Assembly: GCF_963924675.1 (NCBI RefSeq)
Contig: NC_089232.1
Coordinates: 31,260,842 to 31,324,841 of the forward strand
From: Phocoena phocoena
Lineage: Eukaryota > Chordata > Mammalia > Artiodactyla > Phocoenidae
DNA: 64,000 nucleotides
Direction: 5' to 3'
The notes beneath the pieces were generated by a model that worked only from the letters and a program-made list of their open reading frames with translations, ran no database searches and had not been told where the DNA came from. Positions within the stretch are counted from its first letter, which is position 1. Each line of letters opens with the position of its first letter. The translations under genes and the position numbers were made by a program. Positions 46,726 to 61,178 of this stretch are shown here, piece after piece.

Positions 46726-48421
46726 CTGTGGGAAGGACGAGACAGAGCGTGGTGAAGGCCTGCTTCGGAAGGGCCAAGAGACTCGGCAGGGCCCCTCCTT
46801 GGCCGCGGTGCCTAACCGCTGCAGGAGAGGACGCCTGTCCCCGCAGGCCACGCCCCTCGACTTCTCCGGGTCACGGGGGTTCTCGGCTTCCCCTCGGCTC
46901 CGCCTCTGGCAGGCGGCAGGGGGCTGGGGAGGGGCCTGAGGATGCGGGCTCGGGGGGGCTCACCCCTATCAGAGTCGGAGCGCTCCGAAGAGACCGTGGA
47001 GCCGGTGCTGTCCGTCCGTATCCTCTCGATGCCCAGCTGCTCCAGCTGCCTCTTCAGGTGTCGCTGCTCTCGCTGAAGCTGGTCTATTTGGTGAATGGCT
47101 TTTCTGTCACAGTCTTCAAGTTTCTGCAGGTCAAAGGGGGTAGTTGTTGAAGGGCACAGGCAGATTTCAAAATTGGTAATGACCCTGCACCTCCCTGCCT
47201 TGTGGGGAAATACGGCAGTTTTCCTCAGAAGCCATTTGCTGTGTCCCTTGTCAAGCTTCTTGCAGGGACAGGAAGCTGCCTGGCCGGTGACTCCTGTCTA
47301 CATCTAACTTTTCCAGCATCGACAACACTTTGGAACCTGCACTGTTGCATGGCTTCCGGGGTGAGCTAACACTCTAGCGTCCAGCACCCCTCAACTGTGA
47401 TAGTGGAAAGACTGTGGCAGGAACACCCAACCTGTTCTCCCTTGTCTGTTGTGACGCCCCAAACACCTACTCCCTGAGCTAGAGCACTGTGTGTGATGGG
47501 CGCTTAAGAAACAGACTTTCCTTTAGAAGTATGTTTATTCAAGTACGTGTCCCAATTACATAGGCGCTTTTTTTTTGCATCATGCCAAACCTCATGTAAC
47601 TTCTGTCTGTTGGCAGGAATAATATTCCCTTTTGAAGTCCTGATTCTAAATTGTCCAAATAAGAGCTCAGAAAACACATTTCCATAGATCATTTTGTTTT
47701 TACAAATCTGTTCTCTAGCTTCCCAGATAATTCTTCAGATAATTCTGAAGATTGTGTAACTGTGGTTGTTTTGCTCTAAACAGAGGTTCTTTTCCCTCCT
47801 ACAACTGCCATGTATGCAAGGCTATCAACCATAATTCAAGTGACACGTGTCCAGCTATGACTCTGACTATAAAAACATGCTAAACAGTGATTTTGGCTGT
47901 GGCTCTCAGGAGTTACCCTTTGCTATTCCAGCCATATACTGAGTGCTGACTCTGTTTCAGACCCTCCAGGAGGTGCTAGAAATACAAGGTGAACACAAAG
48001 ATCTGGTCCCCTCCCTTGTCCATACTCTAACAGTATGGACAGAGACAACCAAATAGCCACACAAGCCATGGTCAGGTGTCAACTGTGATAAGTGCTAAGA
48101 GAGAGAGATCCAGTAATAATAAGGACCATCTGTCACAGGAAGGAGGTGACCTAGTCAGGGAAGGTTTCCCCGCACGGTGATACCTGTGCTGAGGTCTGAA
48201 GGATGACAAGAAGTTAACTAGGTGAAGAACAGAGGGGAAAGAGTACCAAGCAGAGGGAACAGCATGTACAAAGGCCCTGTGGTGAGAGAGCCTGACAAGT
48301 GCAAGGGACTGAAAGAAGGGCTGAGGCAGAGAGGGGAGCCTCTGGCACAAGCTGCTGCTGCAAAGGCAGGGGAAGGCCGGGTCGGGCAGGCCTGGTCATA
48401 CAGTGTGTCCTGAGCCACGGA

Positions 48422-48452
<31 letters not shown>

Positions 48453-51400
48453 GCGGTACATGGCCTCTCACTGCTGTGGCCTCTTCCGTTGTGGAGCACA
48501 GGCTCCAGACGCGCAGGCTCAGCGGCCATGGCTCACGGGCCCAGCCGCTCCGCAGCATGTGGGATCTTCCCGGACCGGGGCATGAACCCATGTCCCCTGC
48601 ATCGGCAGGCGGACTCTCAACCACTGCGCCACCAGGGAAGCCCAACGGAAGACTTTTAAATGTGGTGACATGTTGATTTGATCTCTGGCAGGATTGCTCT
48701 TGGGAAGCCTGGAGATTAGCTTGGAAGAGGCCTCTGAGGAGTTTACTACAGTACATGATGGACTTTATGGAAATACAGCAGGCTGTGACATATGTAAGTC
48801 TTGGAGACACGTGGCTAAGGAGTAAGATGATCATCAGCAGCAAGGATGACCCTGAGTTTCTGGCCTGTACATGAGATGGACAGTTGGATGGACAATTTAA
48901 CTTCTGGCGCACAGGGGTGAGAACTACTCAGTTTTGTTCTGGACATGTTGAGTCTGTGAGTCATCCAAGACATTGACTTGGTTGGAGTTGGAGGAGTTCA
49001 GAGGAGAGAACTGTCCTGGAGACAGACATCTGCTGTCCCTCATAACAACAAACAAACCCTCCTTGGGCAGGTAAAGACAAAAAGGCATCCCAGGATGCAC
49101 TTACCTTTATGTGCAATTTGGCTTTTGTTAATAAACTCAGTGTAGTGTGTCGATTTGATTCTGGACCAAGTGGCACCAGCCCCTTCAACTTTTCCAGGCA
49201 TAAGCGAAGGTGGGCCCGTCTACAAAAACAAGATCATAGTAGCATTGGAGACTTTCAAAGCCAGCCAGAAGTCACCCAGGAGAACAAGCTCAAACAGAAT
49301 ATGAAGTCGCCCAGCCCAGTGATGGCAAATGCCACCAGTGACTTCCAGCCAAGTGGACATCTTTTGAAATTATACAACTCTGGTAAAAACCAAGGAAAAG
49401 CAAAATCCATGGTTTTCTAAAGTTAAGTCTATAATATGTATGAAGGGGTAGAGACTCATATCTACTATTATTAAGCACATGAATCAGGTTATCTCCAGGT
49501 TTCTGGGTTATGATGTGACCTACAGAACATCCAAGTTCAGAAAGTAATGACATGCCAGTGAGAGAATCCTTTGAACCCATACTGTTCTTTCCCCTTCCAC
49601 GACCACTAAATCACTACAACTATATCTTGCTGTATATAATATTTACCCATGTGAACGACAAATGTATATGGTTATTCATTACAACTTTATTTGTAATAGC
49701 AAAGATTAAAACAACCCAACTCATCATCAATAGGGAACTGATCAAATAAAGTATGGTATATCCATACAGTGGAGTACTACGCACCTATGAAAGAGAATGA
49801 AAATGTACTCTACGTACTATGAGGAAAGAACGTTCAGATATACTGTTAAGTAAAGAAAAGCCAGATACCAAACTGTGCATACAACATGCTACATCTCTGG
49901 GTACAAGTGGAGGAAAAATAATTATCTAAAGGCATGTTTTCTTGTATAACATAAAGAAAGCTTGGAATGATACATAAGAAACTAGTAACAGTGGCTGGGC
50001 AGAAAGGAGTCAGGGGCTAGTCAAACAGGGACAAGGTAAGGGGGGGAGTTTTTACTGAATAATTTGTTACACTTTTTCATCCTTCAACCATTCAAAAAGT
50101 TAGATGCATTTTTTAGAAACAAGGAAAATGCCCATCAGTGGTATTGCTATACTAACAAGCATGCTGACAGCTGGAGAGAACCACCAACAGGTCTTGCAGT
50201 GTGGCAGAATGTGGCAGAAGCACAAGAGTCCCTAAAATTTTGGAAATTAATACTTCACTGAAACCTCGGTTTAGGCTTTATCCTAGAGGCTAGCAGATTC
50301 CGTGAATGTGAGAAACAGCCAAGATTCAGAGTTTTTGCTTCAGCCCACCACCTCCTTCAAGTCTTCACAGGCCATTCCAGTCCACAGTGCTTCCTCCATT
50401 TTCTGAGTACGTATTAGTTTATCCTATTCATTGGGAAATTCACTGTTCTGCCTGCCTTTTTTGGTATTTGTGACTTAACCATTCATTGCCAGCTCCTTAG
50501 AAAGATGGGGCCGCAACTTAACCATTGCTGGGTTGCCTTGGTGCCTTCCCCTCCCATCGGCTTAATGCACGCTTGCCGCGTGGTTGGTGTCGTCTATTCC
50601 ACTAGACTCCAAGCTTCTCGGGGCAGAGTCCATCTCTGCTATGTCTCTGAGCCTTCAGTAGTGCTCAGGGTCCTGGGGTTTTAGGTACATGTCCACTGCC
50701 CGTCCTCACGGCAACCTGGAGAAGAGGTCCTGGGAGCCTGAGAGGCTATCCTCCAGCTGAACTGGAAGACAACTGGAAAGCTCAGTTTGCCCCTTTTTCC
50801 CTCTTAAAAATTTCACCGTATTAACAAAGGTTGGGATCGAAAGAAGAAAACTGCTTCAGAAAGCTCAAATACAGGCCAGTATGCCTGATATTGACCAAGG
50901 CAGTCAATTCACACCCTTCACATCAAGACTTCAGGAGGTTCCCCCAAGGCAGATCCAACAAGTGGTTCTGAGCTCTCACCTCACCTGCTTCTGAGCCTCC
51001 TTCCTCTTCTGGCTCTTGAGGTTGTCCTAGGCTCTCCAAGGTCCCCTAAGCCCTGGCAAGCTAGAGAAGTCCAGCATTCACTCCTGAGCTAGGAAGAGGT
51101 AGCGGTACAAGAGCCTTACTATTTTACAAGACTTCCGCTTGCTCTGAAAACCTGCCCACATGGAATGGCCACCAGCAAAGAGTCACATTAGAGGTTTGCT
51201 CCTCCAACTACCACATGAGGAGAAAAAAACAAAAACAGAATTTGTGTATAAAAGGTACTTGTTCACCTTGGATAATATTCTTCACAAAGAGCCATGAAAA
51301 TAGATCATGTTATTAGAAACACCATGAGAATGTATGATTAGTCACATATAGTTATTCTCACTACAAAGTTTACAGACTGTCAAGTTTTAAAAAAAGTTCA

Positions 51401-54400
51401 AAAATTAAAATTAGATTTAGACATTTTTCAGCCTGCTCATTGCAAAGACTACATGATTCAGAACAGTGTCATATTAGTCCTTTTATGATGTGGGTTTATC
51501 TACAGATATGAGTATGTAAATTTTTAAGGAAGTTTGTCTACTGATAAAAATAATAAAGTCATCTTTCCATGCGTCGTCATTCCTAGTTACTCAGGGAGTC
51601 TAGCCCAGAAAGTACAATTTTCACTACCCAAATGTGGGTTTCCAAAGAACACTCCCAGTTGTGAAACTTGAAATAAGCCATTTGACTACTTCAAGTTTAG
51701 GCTAAAACATGTTCATTCAGTGTTTTCTGACCCAGTTTTATGGAAATAGGAGCACAGTGCTTTCTGGATTCTCGTAGAGATTCAAAGCCAACTTGTATCT
51801 TTGGCAGTGCCTGCCTCACCGCTCCAGCCTGATGCCTGCCCTGCCCGCCTGCCGCCTACCTGCAGACACATCCCCGGGCTGGTGCCTGGGCCACCCCCAG
51901 GGGAGGGATGAGGTATGTGAAGCAGGCTCAGTTCCATGATATGATAGTGAAATTCAATTCCTGAACCAGACAAAAAAGCAAACAGACCCCTCTGTAGCAG
52001 CTCCCACTGAGGGGCCTCAAGCCTGAGACACACTCCGCCCCCCTCCACCCCACGCCGGGATCCGGAATCCTTCAGCCAGCCGTGAGCACCCATGGAGTGC
52101 CCAGGTCCCAAACAAGTAGAACAAGCTCCTGTCTCAGCTCTCTGTCCTCAGTCCCGACCACGCCCGTGCCCAGGGCTCTGGCCTTCTAGAAGGAGCCTGC
52201 TGTCCCACTGTGAACCAGGCCTAACCCCTCTTTCAGGAACTAGCAGGAGGTTTTGCTACACTTCCTCAACAGGAAGCCACCTGGTACCCGCATCTGACCC
52301 CTACTTGGAGCCCCTCTCATCACATATTCAGACAGAGCTCCCCCTGTTGTCAAGAGCTGCCTCCCAGCTCCCCACTGGCAGCAGAGAAGGGCAGTCAAGT
52401 CCTGGCTTCCTCCTGCCCCAACTACCTCGTCTCTTCACGCTGATCCAATGGACTTTGACAAACCTCACCTGCTGATTCTTCAGAAATATCACTCTCCTTA
52501 CTCTGAATGCGCTGATATACCTTTGGTCTCTGGTAGCACACAGAAACCAATCTTTGAGCTACAGTCAGTGATGCTCAGAATCAAGTGCGGCCTATGATAA
52601 TTAAACTAGATACAAACTAGAGCTTCTCTTCAGTAAGCTTTTTATTGTTTTTTCTTTTTAGTATCTCAAATTTTATTTATTTTTGTTTTTAATTATTTTT
52701 ACATTCTGAATCTGTCAGTCACTATACAACCAAATATTAGTGTAGTGACTAAGGGTAAAGGTTTGGGGTCCTGGCCTTGCCACTTATTTCCTGTGTAGCC
52801 TTGAGCAAATTACTTAACTCCACGTAGCATCCGTTTCCTTGGCAGTAGAGGGACGATGACAATGCCTCCCTGCCAGGGCTGTCATTCAGTATTAACTGAG
52901 ACAGGGTATGGAAGCCCCTGACCAGGGTCTGACATGAAGTGCTCTGTATGTGGCAGCAGTCTTCTTTCAACTCTAGCTTCCTTTGAGGAAGGATAATTGC
53001 TGGGAGCAAACACAGATAATTATAACCCTATCATATTCCTTTCAAAATCAACAGGGAACTCAAGAGTATCTCACAGGGTAAATAGAGGCTATCTGGTAAA
53101 ATCCAAATTCACTAAACTCTCCCTTAAAGAAAACTGACATCTTTTGTCATTAAAAGATTTAATGGAAAATCTAACCCATTTTCTATGGAAATAAAGATCT
53201 TGCTTATGCTAAAGGTATTTTTTTTTACATTTAAAAATCAGGAAGGACTTTATAATGCTAACCCAGGCTAAAGGAAAGACTCCTTTGGAGCCACCCCCAT
53301 CGTGTAGAGGCAGGGCTAGAAGGGACTCCAAGGTTGGGAGGGAAGCATCTGAAGCACACCGAGATCTCTGCCTACATCTCTCTACTGTGATGGCCAAAAG
53401 AAAATAAAAATTGGGGCAAATATGTATTGACCTTGGAAATCCAAGCACATCTCTGGATGTGTTATCCATACCCAGAGAACCTAAAATATCTCACATACAA
53501 TAGCAAGAAGAAAGGAGAGCATGTCTAAGAACAAACTTAAAAGAGTTTGGGGGGCTTCCCTAGTGGCGCAGTGGTTGAGAGTCCGCCTGCCGATGCAGGG
53601 GACATGGGTTTGTGCCCCGGTCCGGGAGGCTCCCACGTGCCGCGGAGCGGCTGGGCCCGTGAGCCATGGCCGCTGAACCTGCGCGTCCGGAGCCTGTGCT
53701 CCGCAACGGGAGAGGCCACAACAGTGAGAGGCCTGCATACCTCAAAAAAAAAAAAAAAAAAAAAAAAAAGAGTTTGGGAAGGATCTCTGGGAAGAAAACT
53801 ATAAACCTTTGCAGAGAGACATAAGAAAATTTGAATAAATGGAAAAAACCAGCACTTTCCTAGATATGAACCCTCAAAGTAAAAATGTCAATGCTACCCA
53901 AGTTTGTCTACAAATTTAACATAATACCAAGAGAAAAAAATCCCAACCATAATCTTTTTAATGCTGGGAAATTAGTCTAAACCTCACCTAGAAGCATAAC
54001 TGTGTGAGAGACCTCCAAAATTTTTGAAAAAGAAGAATGAAGAGGATTGTTTGGTACCAGTTATTAAATTGTATTATAAAGCTGCAGTAATTAAAAACAG
54101 AATATACTAATACAGGAAAAGATGGAGACAAGTCAAAGGAAGAGAAGAAAAAATTCCCAGGAACAGACTTTAGGAACAGACTTTAGGAATAGACGGAGCT
54201 AACACTGCAAATCCTTGGAGATAGCCCAGATTATTCAGAAAATGGCAGGGGAGTGGGGAGATTAACATCAAAATAAATTCCAAATATATTAAAGATTTAA
54301 AGTATATTTGGATACCTCACAGTTCTGTTGTTAGTTTTCCTTCACTCTTGTCAGCCATGAAGTACGGAAAATTAATATGCAAGTGAAGGAGGTCGTCAGT

Positions 54401-57400
54401 GAAGTGGGCTCTGGGCTGTTGGAGGCGCCACCCTGACCCGAGCTTTGGCACTGATGGACGGCACCGGGGCTCACCAGTGCGCTCTCAGACAATTCTGAAG
54501 GCTGCTCTTTATACCTCTGCCTCCAGACTCAAGATTTTTTTTTTTTTTTTTTTGCCATGCCACGTGGCATGCGGGATCTTAGTTCTCCGACCAGGGATCA
54601 AACCCGCACCCCCTGCAGTGGAAGCACTAAGTCTTAACCACTAGACCGCCAGGGAGGTCCCCAGACTCAAGCTTCTTTGATTTTATTCATACCTCTCTCT
54701 CTCTCAGGCCAGCAGATTTATAAATTGGGAGAAAGATGCAACAAAAAAAGTAAGATTACAGGTAGAGATTATGCTACCTGCAGACAGTGCTCCTGAATTG
54801 ACTCTGTCGTCCCTGAAGTTCTTCCTGACTTGGATGCAGTCAAGACCAGGAATGGTATGAAATCAGGTGTGTGTCTGTCTGTCTTTGTCTGTATTGTGAG
54901 GGAGACACCGTTATCAGATATTACTCTTCTTTATTGAAGATGTAACTGAACTATCTCCGTCAGACTTTCACAGTGAAGTGTATGACAAAAAAGAATCAGG
55001 TTGGGGCACAGTAAACAGTATGGCAGCCGGTTAAGAGGGTAGATAAGTAATTAGGTTCGCAGGTGGAAATCTTGAAATATATGCTTGGCTCTTTCATTCA
55101 TTTATTCCTCTAGCATTTCTCAAAGGATTACTACATACTGCCACCTTCCTAGGTGCTGGGGATACGATGTTGAGTAAGACCAAGTCCCTGCCTTGAAGGT
55201 AAAAGTTTAAAGGTTAAAGTTTAGCTGGAGTGATTAAACACGGAAACAAATTATTGCAGAATTATTTATATGACCTACCTTCAGACCATGACAAATATCA
55301 CCTCCTACTGAGAGTTCTAGAATGGGCTCCCCTTTGCCCTCTACCAAACATATTCTTTCTTTTCCCTCATCCACATCTTGTTTGACTTAACTTCTCCATA
55401 AAGGTTTTCAAGCTTTCATAGCCTATCAGAAGCTTTTTTTTCCTTTCCAAATAGATCACATTCATTCGTTCGTTTATTTGCGTGCTGCAGACCTGCTATG
55501 TATTTAAATGTTCTGCTTCTTTCATTACCAAATAACGGAAATGACCAAGTCTTCTATTTCGTGTTAACCCACTGGAGCCTAGAAATAACAACGCACCTGC
55601 AGATGCTGACCTAAGAGCAGAATCTGATCTCTTTGGTAATTCATGTCCCTTCTCTTTGAGGAAAGCCCTACTTAATGAACATGATACACTGGACCTCACT
55701 GAGTACTAGTTTTCATTAAAATTGGGCCCAAGATTATTTCCAAAGAAGAAAAAAAGAGTTGCATAAACAATATCTGTTTCCTCTCCTACCTTTGTGTGGA
55801 CACAGATTTAGCCCATTAGATAGCTTTGTAAATCCTATAGGATAACTGGAAGTTGAATAAAAATAACTTCAGATATGGGTATGTATGAGCTGTGTAGTGA
55901 TTTAAAAAAAAAAGGATATTTAGTATAGACTAAGAAGAAACAAATCTTAATGGGTCAAAAAATTACTCCCTAAAAGTGATTATAGGTCACAGAGATCATA
56001 ACCTTCTCCAGATTTTGGGTTGAGAACAAAGCCTTACTGGGTTAAACAAAAAATCCAGGGGAAGACTACAAGTCACTCTCTGAGGAAGAAAAGTACTCTC
56101 CTTTTTCTAAAATGGACCCTTTAGAAATAATTGCGAAATGCATCATTATTCCCGACTTAGGCGGAACCTTGGAAGGTTTGAAGATTTCTCCTAACTGTGA
56201 TCGTAATCTTTGTGAAATATACAAAGATAGTCATATGCTTACTGTATGGGAACACGGCACTCAGTAAGCAATGTGGAAACAGCAATTCATGGTGGCTACA
56301 TTTTAAAGTAATAAAGTCACTTCTCTATTAAAGTATTAAATACGTAAGTACATATTTAATATTTCCTTTCTAGAGCCCAATTAAAAAAATACAAAATATA
56401 GATTATAATTAGTACTTGCTAGCTCTTTCTCACCCCTTGACTATTAGTGTCTATGACAAAAAGTCAGGGAGTGCCTCCAATGTTCCCTGTAGGGGATTGG
56501 AAATTGGTTGAATAACCAGCATGTCTCTTCTTCATGTTCTTCCAAGAGGTACCGTCCAGGAAAGATGGATTCTAGCAGTAAAAATCAGTGTGCACCTCCA
56601 CACCGCCACCATAGACCACACTAATACCTATATTCTTCCTTCGTAATAACCAGGCCATGCCCTTAGCCCCATGTGGCAACAAAGCAATGTGGATTTATTA
56701 CAACATCCTAGAGTGAAATCTGAATGTGGTCAAGGGCGTTCAGAAGCGGTAAGAATGGTGCAATGCACACCACAACTCAGGACCCTACCCCTTCCGATAT
56801 AAGGAGTTTGGCCATTTGAAAAACAAGACCCAAGAGAAACCACTCTAGGGAACTGCAATCAATTAGAATATCTTGCCAGAAGAGACCTGACTGGAATCGT
56901 TTCTCATGACAGACCAGATGCCACTGAAATACTGTTTGACCAGATGAAAACAACAGCTTAGATCAGGCTGCTGAATCCTCCTCACAGAGCACACAAAAAA
57001 ATCTTTTGTCATAGAGTCATAAGACTCTGGCAGAGGTAATCTCTCTAGACCAGCTGCCTAATTCCAGAAAGGCCTGCATATGTACCATTCCAGAAAAACG
57101 AGTGTCTATAATTAAAGGAGATACTAGAACCTTCTTTTGAAAAGGAGCCCATTCAAGCACCTGACTCCTGACCCACTGGCTGCAGCGTATATGTGTTCAC
57201 TCAGCCTCCATTTGCTGAGTGGCTTATTGAAAGGCATTCAAACAAGAGGAGTTCCCAGCTAAGGAAAGGAAAGAGCAGAATTATCATCAATAAAGGACAT
57301 ATAACAACAACCAAAGACTAAAAGGTTTCCCACATCCCAACAATAATTAATCAGTAATTACAATGGGAAACTAGTAGCAATTTTAAAATATATACAAATA

Positions 57401-60400
57401 AACCCAGGAATACCTTTTACAAGAAATGTGCAAGATCTATATGGGAACATCAAAAAACTTTACTTAGAGACAGAAAAGAGATCTGAATAAATGAACACAC
57501 ACAACAAATCCTGGATGGAGAGCTCTAAGATGTCAACATGAACTTTTAAAGGTTAATTTATACTGGAATTATTTAATTTGGATTTTGAAAATCCCCAAAA
57601 GAATTTGGGGTATGGAGAATTGAAGGACTGACTACAAAATTCATCAGGAAAAATAAACTGGTGAAAAGAGCTAAGAACATAGTAAAATAAAAAAAGGAGG
57701 AGGGGGCTTCCCTGGTGGCGCAGTGGTTGAGAGTCCACCTGCCGACCTGCCGATGCAGGGGACACAGGTTCGTGCCCCAGTCCAGGAAGATCCCACATGC
57801 CGCGGAGCAGCTGGGCCCGTGAGCCATGGCCGCTGAGCCTGCGCGTCCGGAGCCTGTGCTCCGCAACAGGAGAGGCCACAACAGTGAGAGGCCCGCGTAC
57901 CGCAAAAAAAAAAAAAGGAGGAGGAGGGAAGAATAGAGATTTGCTTTACCAGATCCTGAAGTGCATAAAACCACAATGATGAAAACAGTGTACGCTGGCA
58001 CAGGAAGAGCAGGTGGGTCAGTGGAACAGAAGAACAAGTCTAGAACCAGACTTAGCCATAAGCAAGAACTCAGTATACAAGAGAGGCGGCAATTTCAGAT
58101 AGTGAGAGAAGACTGATTCCGTAAGGGTAAATGACAAACTGGACAATTATATGATACATGAAGAGGCAATCTCTTTCATATATATCCTTCATATAGTAGA
58201 ATCTTTTAAAAAATAAAGAAAAATATAAACTCCTCAGTAGAAAACTGGGCAAAGGTTATTTAACAGGCAATTCACAAATACACAAACCGTCAAAGATATG
58301 AAAATTATTAAACTGTGCTAGTAATACAAGAAATACAAATTAAAACAAGTTTGTGTGTTTCTGTTTGCTTTTTACTTATTAAATTCATAAAAGTCTTAAG
58401 GTAAAATATAAACTTGTAAAGGTACAAGGAAAATATGACCTATAACCCGCCTGGTGGGCAATCCAGCAGTCAACATCAAAAACCGTAACAATGTGGATAC
58501 CATGAATTCCACAACTATACATTTACCCTAAGGAAAGAATTATGATGTTGGACAGAGAATTACCCATAAGGTAGTTTAAGCAAGCATCACTTATATTAGC
58601 AAAATACTGGGAAAGGGCTTCCCTGGTGGCGCAGTGGTTGACAGTCCGCCTGCTAATGCAGGGGACACAGGTTTGAGCCCTAGTCCGGGAAGATCCCACA
58701 TGCCGCGGAGCAACTAAGCCCGTGCACCACAACTACTGAGCCTGCGCTCTAGAGCTGCAAGCCACAACTACTGAGCCCACGTGCTGCAACTTCTGAAACC
58801 CATGCGCCTAGAGCCGGTGCTCCGCAACAAGAAAGGCCACCGCAGTGATAAGCCCGCACACCGCAAGGAAGGGTAGCCGCCGCTCGCCACAACTACAGAA
58901 AAGCCCACGCACAGCAACAGACCCAACACAGCCAAAAATAAAAATAAATAAAATAAATAAATTTTAAAAAAATACTGGGAAGAACCTAAAATAGGGGATT
59001 GGTTATATGAGTTGTGGCACATCCATATGATGTAATACTGGGCATTCACTAAAAGTAATGTTAGAAAAGGAGATTTAACGGTATTGGAAAATGTTCATAA
59101 TGCAGCTTGAAAAGAAGCAAATTATTTACTATATAATCCCATATTGATTTTTAAAAAGTATGCACAAAAGTCTAGGTGGATATAGAACTCAGCGGTTGCT
59201 ACTGCTGCAAGGTCTATTACATGTAATGTTTATTTTCTTTGTGCTTTTCTGAACTTTCCAATTTTCTACACTAAACTATTTTTAAAGTTACTTTCCAAAA
59301 AACAATTGGAAAGATACATTTCAAAGTTCCATCGGTTTCCTTGGGCTGCTAGAATTAGGGATGATTTAATTTTTAGTATGATTTTCTATATTTCTCAACA
59401 TTTTCTACAAGATTAGTTTTAACAAAAAAGAAAGAATGACGACACACTCACCAAGGGTGTTTCCTTAGGAGGATAGACCCACAAAATTACTTACAATGCA
59501 GAGAAGCACAGGCCAAGTGACAGACATATCTACAGTGAGACTAAATGGAGCCCTCCGCCCTGGGGGCTTGGTCTCTGTGGGCTCAGGATCCCCAGCACCT
59601 AGCACCCAGCATCTTTGGTGCTCCATGAATGCCTAGTCTATTGAATGAAAAATACTGCTGCTGCCACCAATACCAGCTCCCACCTCCACCTTTCTAGAAG
59701 TCTTTTCTTCTATCTTCCCACCAATGCCAAGATTATTAAATGGGTGGTGTTGAATATAGTATTCTCATAGTGGAGTCCTAATGCACACCAACTCTCCAGA
59801 ATCTCTAACGTGCCTCAGAAAAGGTTTCTGCGTGAAAAAACTAACACAGGGATAATTAACTTCGCAATATTAAAGAGAAAAAAAATCCAATTACTGAAAG
59901 TTCTTTTCCTCAGTTGCTTTTTTGTTTTTTTGAGAGCCATGCCAATCTTTTTAAAACATGTGATGTTAAGGTAAAAAATGGCAAGGGTGTATTAGCCTTT
60001 AGCAAAGTGGTACTGTTTTATAGGATTCAGCTACTGAAACCAAGGGGACTACAAATGCAGCTTGTTCAGCAGACCACCGAACCCTAAAATCTTAAGCAGC
60101 TACACTATACGGGAGAAGAGCCCAACAATTTTAACCCTCCCTCCCCCCACCCCGGATTGCAGCAACCAGTGCTTGGTTAAATTAAGTAAATTTGAGTCCT
60201 GACTTCCTTCTCGTCTGCTCACATGCTCTAGACTAGAGAAAAAATGCTCAAGACCTTAGAAGACCAAATTCCAAAAAAAAAGGACAATAAGGAAACTAGA
60301 TAACTAACCTTTCAATAAGCAAAAGTAGACTGGTCACATGCAAGCAATCTGAATTATAAGCAGCTTGCTCAGTGATGACTTCAAATCCAATTTTCTAGAA

Positions 60401-61126
60401 ACTTTGCCTCCACAGCCTCCTGTGCAGACTGTTTCTGTGTCTTTCTCGTTAGACACACTACATTTCTCTAGGATAGAGACCATGCTGATTTAATACCCCA
60501 GTATGAACTTACTTAGTACCCAGTACTGAGCACAAGCTCTTAAGACACTGTAGGCAGAGAATAAACATTCTTCAACTGCTAAAATAAATGATAGGGACTA
60601 AGAGTCCGCATGCTGCAACTAAGACCCGGCGCAGCGAAAATACATACATAAATAAATATTTTTTTAAAAAATGATAAAATCGACATCCTGTGGTATTCCT
60701 GCAGAGGTAAAAGGCTCAAAGCTGTAGTAAGCCTAAGAGCCCTTACCTGAAGGGATGAAATTTTAATAATAAAAATAAATGCCTAAAAAAAAATGCCTAG
60801 GGGGAGGAGAACTAGAAGACTTTTCAGCAGAAATAGTCCCAGTTTACCCAGTTCACCCCAGAGGCAGGAAGATGGGAGAGAATCTAAAGATGAGAAAGAG
60901 AAGCCACATCTGAAGACAGAAAGACTACCTTTCTGTCTTCAGAAGAGATACTTTGGAGTTTCCAGTTCATGATACGTAAATCCCTAATGCATAAAGACGC
61001 TCTGATTTCAAACATGGTCAGTCACAATCACAAAGAAATGGAAAGGGGAGAAGAAGGATGGGGAGAAGCACATGTGCGAGGCACACTCACCTTGCATCCA
61101 TCTCTCTCACACATGCTCGCGTGCAT

Positions 61127-61178
<52 letters not shown>

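Larger units (their letters stand above)
57400..59290 (+). mobile_element. L1 ORF2 3' end and 3' UTR, interrupted by two SINEs
   Basis: Before the first SINE: AATGTGCAAGATCTATATGG. Between the SINEs: CAGATCCTGAAGTGCATAAA, GTGGAACAGAAGAACAAGTC, AAAACTGGGCAAAGGTTATT. After the second: TTGTGGCACATCCATATGAT and TTTTTAAAAAGTATGCACAA. This order matches the L1 ORF2 end through the 3' UTR. It is full of stops and dead. Confidence 0.8.

Noticed and set aside
48214..48912. 232-codon minus-strand open frame in MXD1 intron 4
   Set aside because: It runs through a SINE and an L2 remnant, with a poly-Lys block from the A tail. No conserved protein.
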